From positions 868,001-932,000 of the forward strand of contig CAUJLY010000001.1 of NCBI GenBank assembly GCA_963281155.1: 64,000 bases of DNA. The letters are read 5' to 3'. Source of the DNA: Rhabditophanes sp. KR3021. Lineage: Eukaryota; Nematoda; Chromadorea; Rhabditida; Alloionematidae. Shown piece by piece: positions 1-9,851 of the stretch (position 1 is its first letter; each line of letters begins with the position of its first letter). Both the position numbers and the translations under genes were made by a program. The notes beneath the pieces are model-generated. The model was not told where the DNA came from and searched no databases. It was given only the letters and a program-made list of their open reading frames with translations.

Positions 1-967
1 AAAGTGTATTACTTTTAGCCTAATCTATTTCCCTTTTAGGTCCAAATTAACATACTTATTTTTGGTTTAATCTAATTAAATCAAGCTTCTTCACCATGTA
101 TAAGTTGATACTTCTTTCACCAATTCCGCTATCTAAAAAGCCAAGTAAGTAATTTATTAAGTCGCCTGTGTGAACATCTTCATGATGGCACAATCAATCA
201 CACATACACATGTAGTGTGTTCTTCACCACGTGCAAGAAGGCAATGCCATCTATAAATATTTAAAAATGGCCAGACTTTTTAAAGATAAAGTTGAGGAGA
301 GAGTAGCAAATTGACATGCGTGGGAAAACTTTACAAAAGTTATGGCTTGATGAGGGTGGACTGGTAAATTAATCAAATTTATGAGTTTAGAGATGTTTCA
401 CCGTTGAAACATGTTTAAAAGTGACTATTTTTAGTTGGTGAAAGGAATTAGCACAATTATGGGAATAATTTATTTTGGTCGTTGAATGATCTTAACATGT
501 ACATATACGGTTATCAAGTTAGATTACCATCCCGCTTTCATCAAAGAATTTATCGCTAAATTCTCTTTAAACTTTTTGCACTATCGACATACTTTTAAAA
601 GATACAAATACTACTTTTTTTGATAATAAAACAAATCCGACTTGGTCAAAGTTTACCAATTTTAATAAAACAAACATATTTAGTAATAAATTTTAACATA
701 CAAACAGATACTTGGGAACTTTAAATGTAAAAGTTTGTCAACAATCGCTGTCTAAATAAAATGATTTTTAGAAGCTAGATTGCATTGTTATGGAATCATC
801 AAACATTTAAATGTCCAATGACCATGTTTAGAGATTGTGTTCATGCTTGTAATTAAACACCATAATTTGATACTAGTTTGATAGTAAGTTGACGGTGTTG
901 GACGTCAATGAATATTGCATTTTTTAATATTTGGTCAGTTGGTGATTTTGATTGGGATTGTTCCAAT
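1..967. other. Intergenic, nothing recognised
   Basis: AT-rich sequence with no long reading frame and no RNA gene that I can see. It ends at the TATA-like box of the decayed gene that starts near 1009. Confidence 0.5.
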
Positions 968-974
968 GTATAAA
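968..974 (+). promoter_or_regulatory. TATA-like box of the ShK-type pseudogene
   Basis: TATAAAA lies about 35 bases before the first ATG (1009) of the decayed secreted gene. It suggests that the copy once had its own promoter. Confidence 0.4.
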
Positions 975-1008
975 ATGGCGTAAATTAGGGGGAAAATCAT
1001 CATTCAAA

Positions 1009-1746
1009 ATGCAATTCTTTAATCAAATAACTGTAGCTGTAACAACGGTTGCAGTTATTACAACACTCGGACCTGATACGGCATTATTGGATTAAGAGGT
1101 TGGGGGCAGTCTTGTATTCCGGGAAGTGCCGACACAACTACAGCAGGTATTTTTATTCAATTTATAGTTTCACATTTATTTATAATTTTAGGTTTCTCAT
1201 GTAACGAATCAGTAAGGAATATAGGAGGTAACTTTGGTTATAGAAGATAATTCAAAATTTAAGGTGAATTTGTTTGTACTGGATCATGCATAATCGGATC
1301 AACAACTTACGGTGCTTATACTTGTGTAACTCCGAGTATTGGAACTGAAAACTACTGTTCGGTCGGAGGTACTTCATCAACAGCGGTTTGTAACACAGAC
1401 GCTCAATGTACTGGTGGTACTTGTAATCTCTTGACTTTACAATGTTCGAGATCAGTCACAACTACCGTATTTACATGTGTCGACAAAATCGTTGATGGAA
1501 GAAGCGATTGCAGAAGTTTAGCGAATGGAGGTTATGGTGAAAATACTCTTTACCACACAATGATAACATATTATATTCATTAAGCTGTAATCGTTGCACT
1601 TTTGGAAGTTCATCTACTTTATGCGTCGACCTAATCAATCCTTATACAAATAAAACTGATTGTGACAAAAGAGCTTTTCTTTGCAAATCAAATGGATATG
1701 TTGGTCTAATGACTAGAGCCTGCAGAAAAAGTTGTGGTTACTGTTG
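1009..1746 (+). pseudogene. Decayed secreted Cys-rich protein with a C-terminal ShK-like domain
   Basis: The reading starts with a hydrophobic leader. It then needs a frame change near 1075 to continue into a Gly/Trp-rich stretch and a probable intron at about 1147-1191. After that come two in-frame stops near 1248-1260, a long Cys-rich stretch, and another frame change near 1580. The last segment ends with Cys residues spaced as in an ShK domain (C-x6-C, then R-x-C-x3-C-G-x-C) just before the stop at 1744-1746. Secreted proteins with ShK domains are common in nematodes. Four separate lesions in one short gene argue for a pseudogene rather than sequencing error. The original role is unknown. 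Confidence 0.6.
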
Positions 1747-2185
1747 AAGTTTCATATAATTTAAAACTAATTTTATTAATCTTGGGACATTTATTCGGAT
1801 ATAATTTAATTTAAATCTTAAATGTATTTTTTCTATTTTTAATTATGTTGCAAAGACAAGAAACTAGTTATGTTTAGGGAAATAGTAACTCTTTATTTTA
1901 AAACAATAACCTTCAATAGCTATTTGTTGAAGCAGATAACATATAAATTAATAAAAATTACTACCATTGTTAAAAATCTCTTAAACTCAACCGCTGCTTG
2001 ATTTTAACCGTTCAACATCAGAATTTTCCCATGTGAATGCCTGTTCTGCTCATGCCAAATCTCAAAGATGCACATCCATCTGGCAAATCATCAGAGATGC
2101 ACAAAAATCTTAGATCTATAAATAAGATGTCAACCGATTACGGATAAACATAATATCACAAATGCCAACGAATTTTGAATAAAAG
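1747..2185. other. Intergenic, AT-rich with degenerate repeat words
   Basis: No gene seen. From about 2030, words such as AGATGC and ATGCC recur. This is a weak lead-in to the clearer 33-base repeats that follow. Confidence 0.4.
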
Positions 2186-2310
2186 TAAGATTGTAAATGC
2201 CAATTCAATTGAACAGAATAAGATTGAAGATGCCAATTCAATTGAACAAAATAAGATTGAAGATGCCGATACAATTGTGAACAGAAAATAAGATTGCAAA
2301 TGCGAATCCG
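2186..2310 (+). repeat. Imperfect 33-bp tandem repeat upstream of the GATA gene
   Basis: Units begin TAAGATTG(A/T)A(A/G)ATGCC at about 2186, 2219, 2252 and 2289. The first two are 33 bases long and nearly identical, the third is longer by a small insertion, and the fourth is partial. The array ends about 165 bases before the GATA start codon. A regulatory role is possible but not shown. Confidence 0.6.
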
Positions 2311-2366
2311 AGATGCGAATCCAAATTGCGCTTCATCACTGCCTTGTTGATGACACGTTTACTGTC

Positions 2367-2373
2367 TATATAA
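2367..2373 (+). promoter_or_regulatory. TATA box of the GATA-factor gene
   Basis: TATATAA lies 103 bases before the start codon at 2476. This fits a core promoter with a 5' UTR of about 70 bases. Confidence 0.5.
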
Positions 2374-2475
2374 GCAAGAAAAATAATCAAAATAGTCATA
2401 ATTGTAAACTCATTACGTCGTTAACACTTTTAGTAACTATCCTCCATTTCATTGTATTCTTGAAAATAGTTAACT

Positions 2476-3630
2476 ATGAACCACTCTAACAATTCATTCA
2501 ACACTAATGCTGATCAAGAAAATCAAGCTGTTAAATGGTCTGAATTAGACGAGTCTCTTTTTTATGATGATTTATTAAGTCTTCTTAACTCTGTTTCTGA
2601 TGAAGCAGCCAAAAAAGCAGTTCAGCAAGATGAAGTTTTAATCAGTAATATCAAAATAGAGTCTCCCGAAGTTCCTCAAGGTGCAGTTTTAATTGGTAAT
2701 TTAAAAACTGAGTTTTCTGAAGTTGCTCAAAATACAACATACATTAATGCCCAACCAACACAAGGCTCGGAAATTTATCCAAAGGTATCTTTTACCAATT
2801 CTCAATCCGACATTTACACAGGAAGGATTCAAAACACTTATCTTAGCGGTGAGTATTCTAACCTACTAAATACACCTTGCGTAAGCCCAAATATTGACAT
2901 TCCGCAAAAACCACAATACACTTACCAAAATGCATGTTTTAACAATGCCGATTCGAGGATTTATTCAACAATCCCACCAAATACGCCCTGCGTAACTCCC
3001 AATTTTGAGTTCCACCACAAACCACAATACACTTACCAAAATTATCAAGACACAACTTTTAATAAAGCCTTCAACCCACAACAAATCTTCAATTATTCCT
3101 ATCAACAACAACTTCCTTCTCAAAGCATTAACAATGCTTTTCCAACTTACTCCAACATTGATCCATCTACCGCCAATTACATTTACCCAAACAACCAAGT
3201 AAATTGCTTTAATCCTGTCAATTATATCACTATTAATAATATTGCTCCTACTAAAAGCATTCAACCTACTTATCATTCAAATTCATACCCGCAATCTATT
3301 GAACCAATGTATGGAAATAATATGCACTGCCAACAAACCTTGATCCAAAATAGCAATAACACCAGCAAACCTAAACAACCGATTAAAAAAGATGCTGGGA
3401 AAGAAGCCATCAAACCTAAAGTTCCACCTAACATCAACAGAGAATGTACCCACTGCAAAGCAAAAAAGACCCCTCAATGGAGACTAAGAGAAGGTGCCGT
3501 CTTTTGCAACGCTTGCTATCAATTCGAAAACAACCATAATGGCAGTCCACGACCACCCAGTCTTTTCCGCTCTGGAACGATCAAGAAGAGAGTCAGAGGT
3601 AAATTAACAAAGAACATCAAAAAGCAATAA
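2476..3630 (+). CDS. Divergent GATA-type zinc-finger transcription factor, Asn/Gln/Tyr-rich, intronless
   Basis: The protein has 384 residues. Residues 1-320 are low complexity (Asn, Gln, Tyr, Pro, Ser) with a short acidic start, as expected for a disordered activation region. Near the C-terminus are Cys324-x2-Cys327-x16-Cys344-Asn-Ala-Cys347, with Thr-Pro-Gln-Trp-Arg inside the loop, followed by a basic tail ending in KNIKKQ. The CNAC element and the TPxWR motif identify a GATA finger. The canonical spacing is 17 residues and the usual sequence after CNAC is GLY; here the spacing is 16 and the sequence is YQF. The single C-terminal divergent finger and the lack of introns recall the fast-evolving nematode END/MED GATA factors, but orthology is not established. 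It probably binds GATA-like DNA in the nucleus. Confidence 0.85.
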   Translation: MNHSNNSFNTNADQENQAVKWSELDESLFYDDLLSLLNSVSDEAAKKAVQQDEVLISNIKIESPEVPQGAVLIGNLKTEFSEVAQNTTYINAQPTQGSEIYPKVSFTNSQSDIYTGRIQNTYLSGEYSNLLNTPCVSPNIDIPQKPQYTYQNACFNNADSRIYSTIPPNTPCVTPNFEFHHKPQYTYQNYQDTTFNKAFNPQQIFNYSYQQQLPSQSINNAFPTYSNIDPSTANYIYPNNQVNCFNPVNYITINNIAPTKSIQPTYHSNSYPQSIEPMYGNNMHCQQTLIQNSNNTSKPKQPIKKDAGKEAIKPKVPPNINRECTHCKAKKTPQWRLREGAVFCNACYQFENNHNGSPRPPSLFRSGTIKKRVRGKLTKNIKKQ

Positions 3631-4067
3631 ACCATCCCAGCAATTGCCTTTTTTTATTATTTCATTATGTGAACTCCATCTTTAATAGATGAAAATGTCG
3701 GTAATTACTTTTGTTCCCTTTATTCATCTAAAAATTAAAAAGATCTCATTAAACATGTGAAGTCAGTTAAAAAAGACCGCCCAAATAGTTATTCATTTAC
3801 CGTCTGAAGACAAAAAATAAAACATATTCATCAACTTTAACTGCCTTCGATAGTGACAATATGTTTGTGGTTAGATGACAAACAGTATGCTCAAATCTAA
3901 TATACTATAACTGTGGAGCCATATGTCAAAGGGATGATCAACGCAAGAAAGACGTTGTTACTGCTATATTGTCATGACAAAGAGATCACTACTATTCTTT
4001 CTATTTCAGTTACTCACTTTTTAGTCTAAGAGGTGTGGTCATACTTATTTACGGCAACTTTGCCCAC
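3631..4067. other. Intergenic between GATA factor and small secreted gene
   Basis: No reading frame or repeat of note. It holds the 3' UTR of the GATA gene and the promoter region of the next gene. Confidence 0.5.
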
Positions 4068-4074
4068 TATAAAT
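4068..4074 (+). promoter_or_regulatory. TATA box of the small Cys-rich secreted gene
   Basis: TATAAAT lies about 70 bases before the ATG at 4145. Confidence 0.5.
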
Positions 4075-4144
4075 ACCAAGTCAATTTATTTGTAGTAACA
4101 TTAATTGTAACTTACTTTAGCTAAAAACTAAATACCTTACTAAG

Positions 4145-4699
4145 ATGACTTACCCCAACTGTGGAATTATCCTTATTCTTGCTTTATCGTATACCGTTAA
4201 TGCTAGAAGTGCCTTTGAATCTAGAAAGGAAGATGTTTTAAATGCGTGTGGAGTTGATGATAAGTCTCATTTGACTTTGGCTGAGAAGAAATGCGTTGAA
4301 GTTAACTTGTGGAAGAGTTCTTTTATAACTGAACATGGTAAGTTATTGAATATATTAGATTAGTTGATTAATATATTGAGTTTAGGTTTTAGTTGCTGCA
4401 ACTTATTTGACCGTTTCGGCTGTGGAGGTAACTGCAGAAAAGAACTCGGTGATCCATTTGGCCCTGTTGATGAAAGAATCAGAAGAGCTACCATCTGTGA
4501 ACTTCCCGATCCAAATGACATTTCGAATTGTATGCTTTCTCGCAGAATTGCTATGGTTACATGTTTTGGAACTTGTCTTGATGTGCAGAAGGAGGAGCCG
4601 GCTAAGAATGTTACTGCTGACAAGGCTTTTACCAATAGATGCATGGATTCAATCGACTTTGCTCATCTTCAGGTTTGTGTTGGTGGGGAAGTTGATTGA
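4145..4699 (+). CDS. Small secreted Cys-rich protein, unknown family (2 exons)
   Basis: Exon 1 is 4145-4337. The 48-base intron (4338-4385) starts GTAAGT and ends TTTAG, and exon 2 is 4386-4699. The joined protein has about 168 residues. It starts with a clear signal peptide (hydrophobic core IILILALSYTVNA) and contains 13 or 14 Cys, including paired Cys right after the splice join. A second acceptor seven bases downstream would use another frame and give a protein without the Cys pattern, so I prefer the first. It is probably an exported, disulfide-rich protein. No domain is recognised. Confidence 0.65.
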
Positions 4700-4995
4700 T
4701 GGAGGAGTGACGGTACATGGAATTATATTTCGCAAACTATTTCTCCCATTTGACAACTCTTTTTAAAATATTTTTTTATAATTGTTTTTAACGTTCTTTT
4801 TATAATTGCTTTTTATAACCCTTTTTACCATCGTTTTATAACATTTTTTAAATTTGTTTTACCATCAAATTTCAAATAAACTTTGCAAATATTTGTTTCC
4901 CTTATTTTGATTTATTTAATTCACACACATCCAAATCACACCCAACCACAATAAATCAAATAAAACTTTATGACACCAAACTTAATAAAATATTT
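4700..4995. other. Convergent 3' intergenic region, T-rich
   Basis: T-rich then A-rich sequence between two genes that end towards each other. No gene seen. Confidence 0.5.
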
Positions 4996-5370
4996 TTAAA
5001 CAAACAAAAAGTTATTTTTTCTACCATCAATATTTCCATGCCATCTACTTCTAAAATGATGTCGTTTTTTAGGCTTTTCTTTGTCTCCGCTTTTACGTTT
5101 TGGATTTTTTTTATTTTCTTCACTCGATGAGGATGAGGATGCATGTTTATATGACTTCCATTTCGGCTTTGCTTTGTCTAATTTCATTTTAGCGTAGCAT
5201 AAGACACTTTTCATAATTGATTGACCATCCTCGCCGCCAATATCCTTTCCAAGCTTTTCAATTTCTTGCAATAGAGACTTTTCTTCATTTGGATTTGACG
5301 AGGAACACAAATTTTTTAGTAAGTGACCGAACTCAGCATTTGATTGACTTAACTTTTCGATATTAGGCAT
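4996..5370 (-). CDS. Hypothetical small protein with Ser run and Lys/Arg-rich tail
   Basis: This reading frame has 124 codons. The N-terminal half looks helical and amphipathic. It is followed by a run of six Ser, an acidic pair and a strongly basic segment (Lys/Arg/His), which could be nuclear-targeting or nucleic-acid binding. There is no signal peptide or recognised domain. Its ATG is only 17 bases after the stop of the 885-aa repeat protein on the same strand. It may be the second gene of a tightly spaced pair, or a chance open frame. Confidence 0.45.
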   Translation of the reverse strand: MPNIEKLSQSNAEFGHLLKNLCSSSNPNEEKSLLQEIEKLGKDIGGEDGQSIMKSVLCYAKMKLDKAKPKWKSYKHASSSSSSEENKKNPKRKSGDKEKPKKRHHFRSRWHGNIDGRKNNFLFV

Positions 5371-5387
5371 TTTGGTGAAGAGCGTTG

Positions 5388-8045
5388 CTAGTTTGGGGGA
5401 ATATTTGTAGGTGCAGTTGCAATTGGGACTGTTAGTTTGTTGAGGTCGTTGTTTACTGGGATAGACGATTCTGTTTTTGGTTCCAGTTCCTTTTCCTTAT
5501 TCTTTGTTTCTTGGTCAACTCCCCCTGCTGGTGGATTATTAATGATTTTGGATTCCGTTTTTGGCTCCAATTCCTTTTCCTTATCCTTTGTTTCTTGATC
5601 AACTCCTCCTGCTGGTGGATTGTTTATAAATTGTGTCTGGGTTTTTGGCTCAGCTTGTTTTTCCTTGTCCTTTGTTTCCTGATCAACACCTGCTGCTGGA
5701 GGATTCCCAATAAATGGAACTTCAGTCTTGGGTTCTTCAACAATTCCCTGCCCGACCGCAGGTGTAGTTTTCTTCAACATTATTTCCAACTCTCTTTGAG
5801 CTTCCTCCTCAATCTGCTCAACTTCCTTATCAACCTTTTCCGCCTCAGTCTCAACCCTCGGTCCATTAAACTCAATAGATGGTGCCACCAAATCAGCATC
5901 ATGGACAAAACTTGTCAAATTACTAACTATCTCAACAGCTTCTTTCTTAATAGTAGAATCACTAGATTGTGGCTCCAAAATATGCAAAGCTTCTTCCACT
6001 ATAGCTAAAGCCGGTCCATCTGGTTTCTTTTCTAATTGATGCTTCAATTCATTTATGATGGTTTCATTGTCAGCTGCTTTGAGTGAATCTTGGACGAAAT
6101 GAGTCAAATTAGTTACCACATCAATTGCCTTTGCCCTTAATTCAGGCTCTTTTTTATTAGGTTCAATTACCTCAAGGACTCTTTCTAGGGCATCTACGAC
6201 AGGAACAACTTGCAATTGTTCAGTTTCATTTTTAAATTTAATTGCATCTTCAACAAAAGTTGTTATATTTGAGACGACTTCGACTGCTTCTGTTACGATC
6301 TGAGCTTCAGTGTTGTTGGGTTCGAGAATATGGAGGGCTTTTTCAACGATATGTACAACACGCGAATCTTCTCCCTTAGCTAAATCTTCCTTTACTTCAG
6401 ATAAAACAGTTTGATTTCCAGTCGAAATTTGAACAGCATCTTCTAAGAAATGAGTAGCATTTGTGATGGCTTCTATTGCTTCATTCTTAATCACTCCAGG
6501 AGGCACTTCAGGTTCTAGAGCATGTAAAGCATCTTCTACTGCAGTAATCACATTGGGATCCTTTTCAATTTTATCCAAACTTTCCTTCACTTCCTCCGTC
6601 AAAGGCTGACCTAATTTAATTAAATCTTCAGCCCCGCCGATTATAGCTCCTGCCGCATTAGTCAAATCTTTAACAACTTCGGCGTCAATGTTCGGTTTGG
6701 CAGCTGTTGATGGTTCAGCTGTCAAGATAGCTGCATTTTCAGTAGCACTTTCCAAATTAGTCTCTACGTTTTTAGTCATATTCCCAATATAATCCGTTGC
6801 CTCTGCCTTGATAACCTCTTCTTTCACATCCGGTTGAAGTGCATGTAAAACATCTTCCACCACATTAATCACATTGGGATCCTTTTCAATTTTCTGGATG
6901 TTTTCCTTAATCTCCTCAGCTAATGGCTCACCCCCTCTAATCAATTTATCTCCTTCTTCAACCAAAGTAGTAATATCTTTAACTAAGTGATTGACTTCCA
7001 CCAAAATTTCAGGATCAGCTTTAGTCACTATTCCCTTAATCTTGTCAATTATCTGCGGATCATTGGCACTACTCAAACCTTCCTTAATATCACTAGCAAG
7101 CGGACCATTCCCTCCGAACTCCTTTAAAGTGTCATCAACAAGAGAACTGATATTACCAACAGCATCACCTATTAGATGGGTCACATTACTGATAGCTTCC
7201 GTTGCTTCAATTTTGATTTCAGAAGCAGTCACATTAGGTTCGAGTGCGTGAAGGACTTCTTCAACTGCATCTTCGATAACGGGATCATTTTCTATTTTAT
7301 TTAAATCTCTCTTAAGTTCACTTTCAAATGGTGGGTGGGTGGTAGTTGATTTGATTAAGTCAGGTGAAATAGATTCAACTAGATTGGTAAGATTAGAGGC
7401 TGTGTCTTCGACAAAAGTAGACAATGTCTTGACTGCTTCCACAGCATCTTTCTCAATTTTGTTTTCACTTACATTAGGTTCTAAGATATGCAAAACACCT
7501 TCTACTGCCTTCACGACACTTGAATTTCCCTCTTTTGCCAAATCTGCCTGAATGTCAGCAATAACAGCTGCATTCCCTGATTGCACTTCAATAGCGTCAT
7601 TAACAAAATGAGTAATATTAGAGACCGCATCTACAGCTTCCTTTTCAATGACACTAGTGCTTACATTAGGCTCTAGTACCTCTAAAATCTCTTCCACAAC
7701 CTTAACCATCGTATCATTTTGTTTAGCAGCATCCTCGATAGCAACACCACCCAGCTTAGTAATATTTTCCATGACAGCCTCACTTTCTGCCGCAATAGTA
7801 GCAAGGTCAGCATTAGGTTGCAAAGCATGCAAGCTTTCCTCAATCAACCGCTCAACCTTGGTTTCATCTTTAGTCGGCGGTGGCAACTCCACCACACCTC
7901 CAACTCCCTTCCCCTCGCCTGCATGTTCTTTTAACTCCTCCAAAACCTCAATCAAACTAATATCCTTCTTATCATCCACCCCAAAAGCAGTACAACTCAA
8001 AATAATCACCAACATCCATCTCAACAACATCTTAAAACACCTCAT
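5388..8045 (-). CDS. Secreted repeat glycoprotein of 885 aa (helical 65-85 aa repeats plus C-terminal 28-aa repeats), unknown family
   Basis: The start gives a signal peptide (hydrophobic core MLVIILSCTAFG). About 11 diverged copies of a repeat follow over residues 60-760. Each centres on E-x-x-LHxLEPNV, then a Glu/Lys/Ile-rich helix, then xNxTxFxxDA. Two copies (near residues 330-360 and 450-480) have lost the LEPN part. Most intact copies carry an N-x-T/S sequon at the same helix position, so regular N-glycosylation is likely. Residues about 770-870 contain roughly four copies of a second repeat with NPPAGGVDQETKxKEK. There are no transmembrane segments after the leader and very few Cys. 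I infer an extracellular, elongated, alpha-helical glycoprotein; its partner and function are unknown. The whole coding sequence is a single exon. Confidence 0.8.
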   Translation of the reverse strand: MRCFKMLLRWMLVIILSCTAFGVDDKKDISLIEVLEELKEHAGEGKGVGGVVELPPPTKDETKVERLIEESLHALQPNADLATIAAESEAVMENITKLGGVAIEDAAKQNDTMVKVVEEILEVLEPNVSTSVIEKEAVDAVSNITHFVNDAIEVQSGNAAVIADIQADLAKEGNSSVVKAVEGVLHILEPNVSENKIEKDAVEAVKTLSTFVEDTASNLTNLVESISPDLIKSTTTHPPFESELKRDLNKIENDPVIEDAVEEVLHALEPNVTASEIKIEATEAISNVTHLIGDAVGNISSLVDDTLKEFGGNGPLASDIKEGLSSANDPQIIDKIKGIVTKADPEILVEVNHLVKDITTLVEEGDKLIRGGEPLAEEIKENIQKIEKDPNVINVVEDVLHALQPDVKEEVIKAEATDYIGNMTKNVETNLESATENAAILTAEPSTAAKPNIDAEVVKDLTNAAGAIIGGAEDLIKLGQPLTEEVKESLDKIEKDPNVITAVEDALHALEPEVPPGVIKNEAIEAITNATHFLEDAVQISTGNQTVLSEVKEDLAKGEDSRVVHIVEKALHILEPNNTEAQIVTEAVEVVSNITTFVEDAIKFKNETEQLQVVPVVDALERVLEVIEPNKKEPELRAKAIDVVTNLTHFVQDSLKAADNETIINELKHQLEKKPDGPALAIVEEALHILEPQSSDSTIKKEAVEIVSNLTSFVHDADLVAPSIEFNGPRVETEAEKVDKEVEQIEEEAQRELEIMLKKTTPAVGQGIVEEPKTEVPFIGNPPAAGVDQETKDKEKQAEPKTQTQFINNPPAGGVDQETKDKEKELEPKTESKIINNPPAGGVDQETKNKEKELEPKTESSIPVNNDLNKLTVPIATAPTNIPPN

Positions 8046-8415
8046 AAATAAAAATATCTAACTTCCTTTCTTTTAACCTTTTTGCAAGCCTTATCTTTAC
8101 AATTAGATATTATTTTTATCAAACAAACACAAATCTTTTATCATAATTTATGACGAAAAAATACAAACATCGTAAAGGTCCATTTTTTGTTTATTGTTTC
8201 TTTTTGTAGTAGTTATACGATGTGCCACCAATTAAATACGTAATGAATTATGTTTATTGGATAGATAGATACATTTAGTATGTCATATTGGCTTCTGATC
8301 AAAGAATTGATTTTTGCAATTGGGGGTTGTTAACACTTTCCCTTTTATGTAACACCAACACTCCTTTAGTCTCTTTTATGTGTGTATTGATAACGTATTT
8401 GTATTGTTTAGGATA
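8046..8415. other. Intergenic between divergent genes
   Basis: No gene seen. It presumably holds the 5' region of the repeat glycoprotein. A polypyrimidine-poor TTTAG just before 8412 could be a trans-splice or intron acceptor for the Skp1-like copy. Confidence 0.4.
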
Positions 8416-8939
8416 ATGGATGGAACGACTTTTCCAGTTATTTGTCAAGATGGGGAAAAGTCTTTTATTACTGACAAGGTGATCCGCCTTTCTGGGGTGT
8501 TGCAGGATTTGACCAAAGGTAGTTAACAAAAGTATTTATTCATTAATAGTTTATTTCTTAGTTCTTGACATTAATAAAGGAGAGAATGATCTCGAACCAA
8601 TCAATTTCCCTCAAATCAAAGCAGATATCCTCGAAAAAGTAAAAGCCTGGTGTGATAATCGAAACTTCTCCTGGATGCCGCATAATTACCGAACACCCCT
8701 ACTCGTCAACCTTCTTCAAAGTCATTCCAAACGACCAATTATTCCAACTCCTAAACGCATCCAGCTTCTTCGACATCAAGCCATTAACTTATCAAACAAC
8801 CCTTGCCATTCAAAAAAGACTCCGCAACATGAATTGCGACCAGATGCGCCATATATTCAACATCTCCAACCATTTCAAACCAAACCAAGCAGCAATCATC
8901 GAAAGAAGAATCAGTGGAGACTTTTTATATTCTGATTAA
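8416..8939 (+). pseudogene. Skp1-related (skr-like) copy with a frame shift
   Basis: Exon 1 (8416-8518) reads MDGTTFPVICQDGEKSFITD. It is followed by the Skp1-like core up to LQDLTK, then a 43-base intron (8519-8561) and exon 2. Exon 2 opens as VLDINKG, continues through KVKAWCDNRN, and must shift by one frame between about 8655 and 8685. After the shift it reads FQLLNASSFFDIKPL and a C-terminal segment with FNISNHF and RRISGDF, matching the Skp1 helices that hold cullin and F-box proteins. Skp1 is the adaptor of SCF ubiquitin ligases, and nematodes carry many skr paralogues. The shift predicts loss of the F-box-binding end, unless it is an assembly error. Confidence 0.6.
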
Positions 8940-9276
8940 AAATATCATTCACAATAAATTATTACTTTATTCAATGGCATAAATTATTATTCATTCAATT
9001 ACATAAATTATTTTCATTCACACCAGAAAAAAAGAGTGTGAAGGTGTTGTCGATAAAAGTTGTTATTGAAATGATATGTCTCTACCATTAAATCTCACAT
9101 TAATGCCACACACCGCTTAATACAAATTTCAACGCTTTCCTATGGACACTTACCCAACAGCATATATCTCATACCAAAAAACAGTTTAAAGTAAATCATG
9201 AAAAAGTACTGTTACTTTGAGATCATCTTTTGCTTCTTCATTTGATCGAAATAATATAAACAGATTCTTGATTAAA
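8940..9276. other. Intergenic, AT-rich
   Basis: Nothing recognised apart from short AT-rich duplications near 8950-9015 (ATTATTTTCATTCA-like words). Confidence 0.4.
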
Positions 9277-9851
9277 ATGGATCAAGAAAGTGCTGATGTC
9301 ACTAAGTTGATTGTCCAACAAATCCGTGATAAAGAGATGGTTTTAGTGCACTTGTCCGCATCAATTTATCTAACAATTTGATAGACTGTACGTCAAAGGA
9401 CAAGGAATATCCCCTAATTGCTGAAGGAATATTGAATGTCCTAAAAGACACTCGAACCCAACAACATCGTTTCTTCCTTTCACCTCAAGATTGTCTTGGC
9501 TTATCAATGCCAATCAACTTTAGACCATTAAAATTAGTAGGAATCATCGTAGTCAGAAGAAACTTATTTTAAAAGTTGCTCATTATGCCGTTGGCAGTGC
9601 TATGCCACTCTACAAACATCTTATTTTTAAATTTTACACTAAGAATAAGGTTGATGAGTCTTGAACAACTTCACTCTAAGGAAGACGCAACTAATTAAAG
9701 ATACTTTAACTGTGGAAAGAGTTTTAGCATATGCCCTTGATTGGATGAAGGTTACTTTGTGGTGGAATACCAATCAAATAATTTTTTGTCTTCGGCTTGA
9801 TAGTAATAACTACCAATGCAATATTTGTCTGCATTGTCTCAGTGATAACTA
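9277..9851 (+). pseudogene. Possible degraded coding region, family unknown
   Basis: An ATG at 9277 opens a frame that stops after about 30 codons, but the neighbouring frame stays open and protein-like from about 9355 to 9570. Another short open stretch follows at 9660-9850. Each piece has coding-like composition, but no splice sites join them cleanly. I read this as a decayed gene. It could also be chance open frames. Confidence 0.3.
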
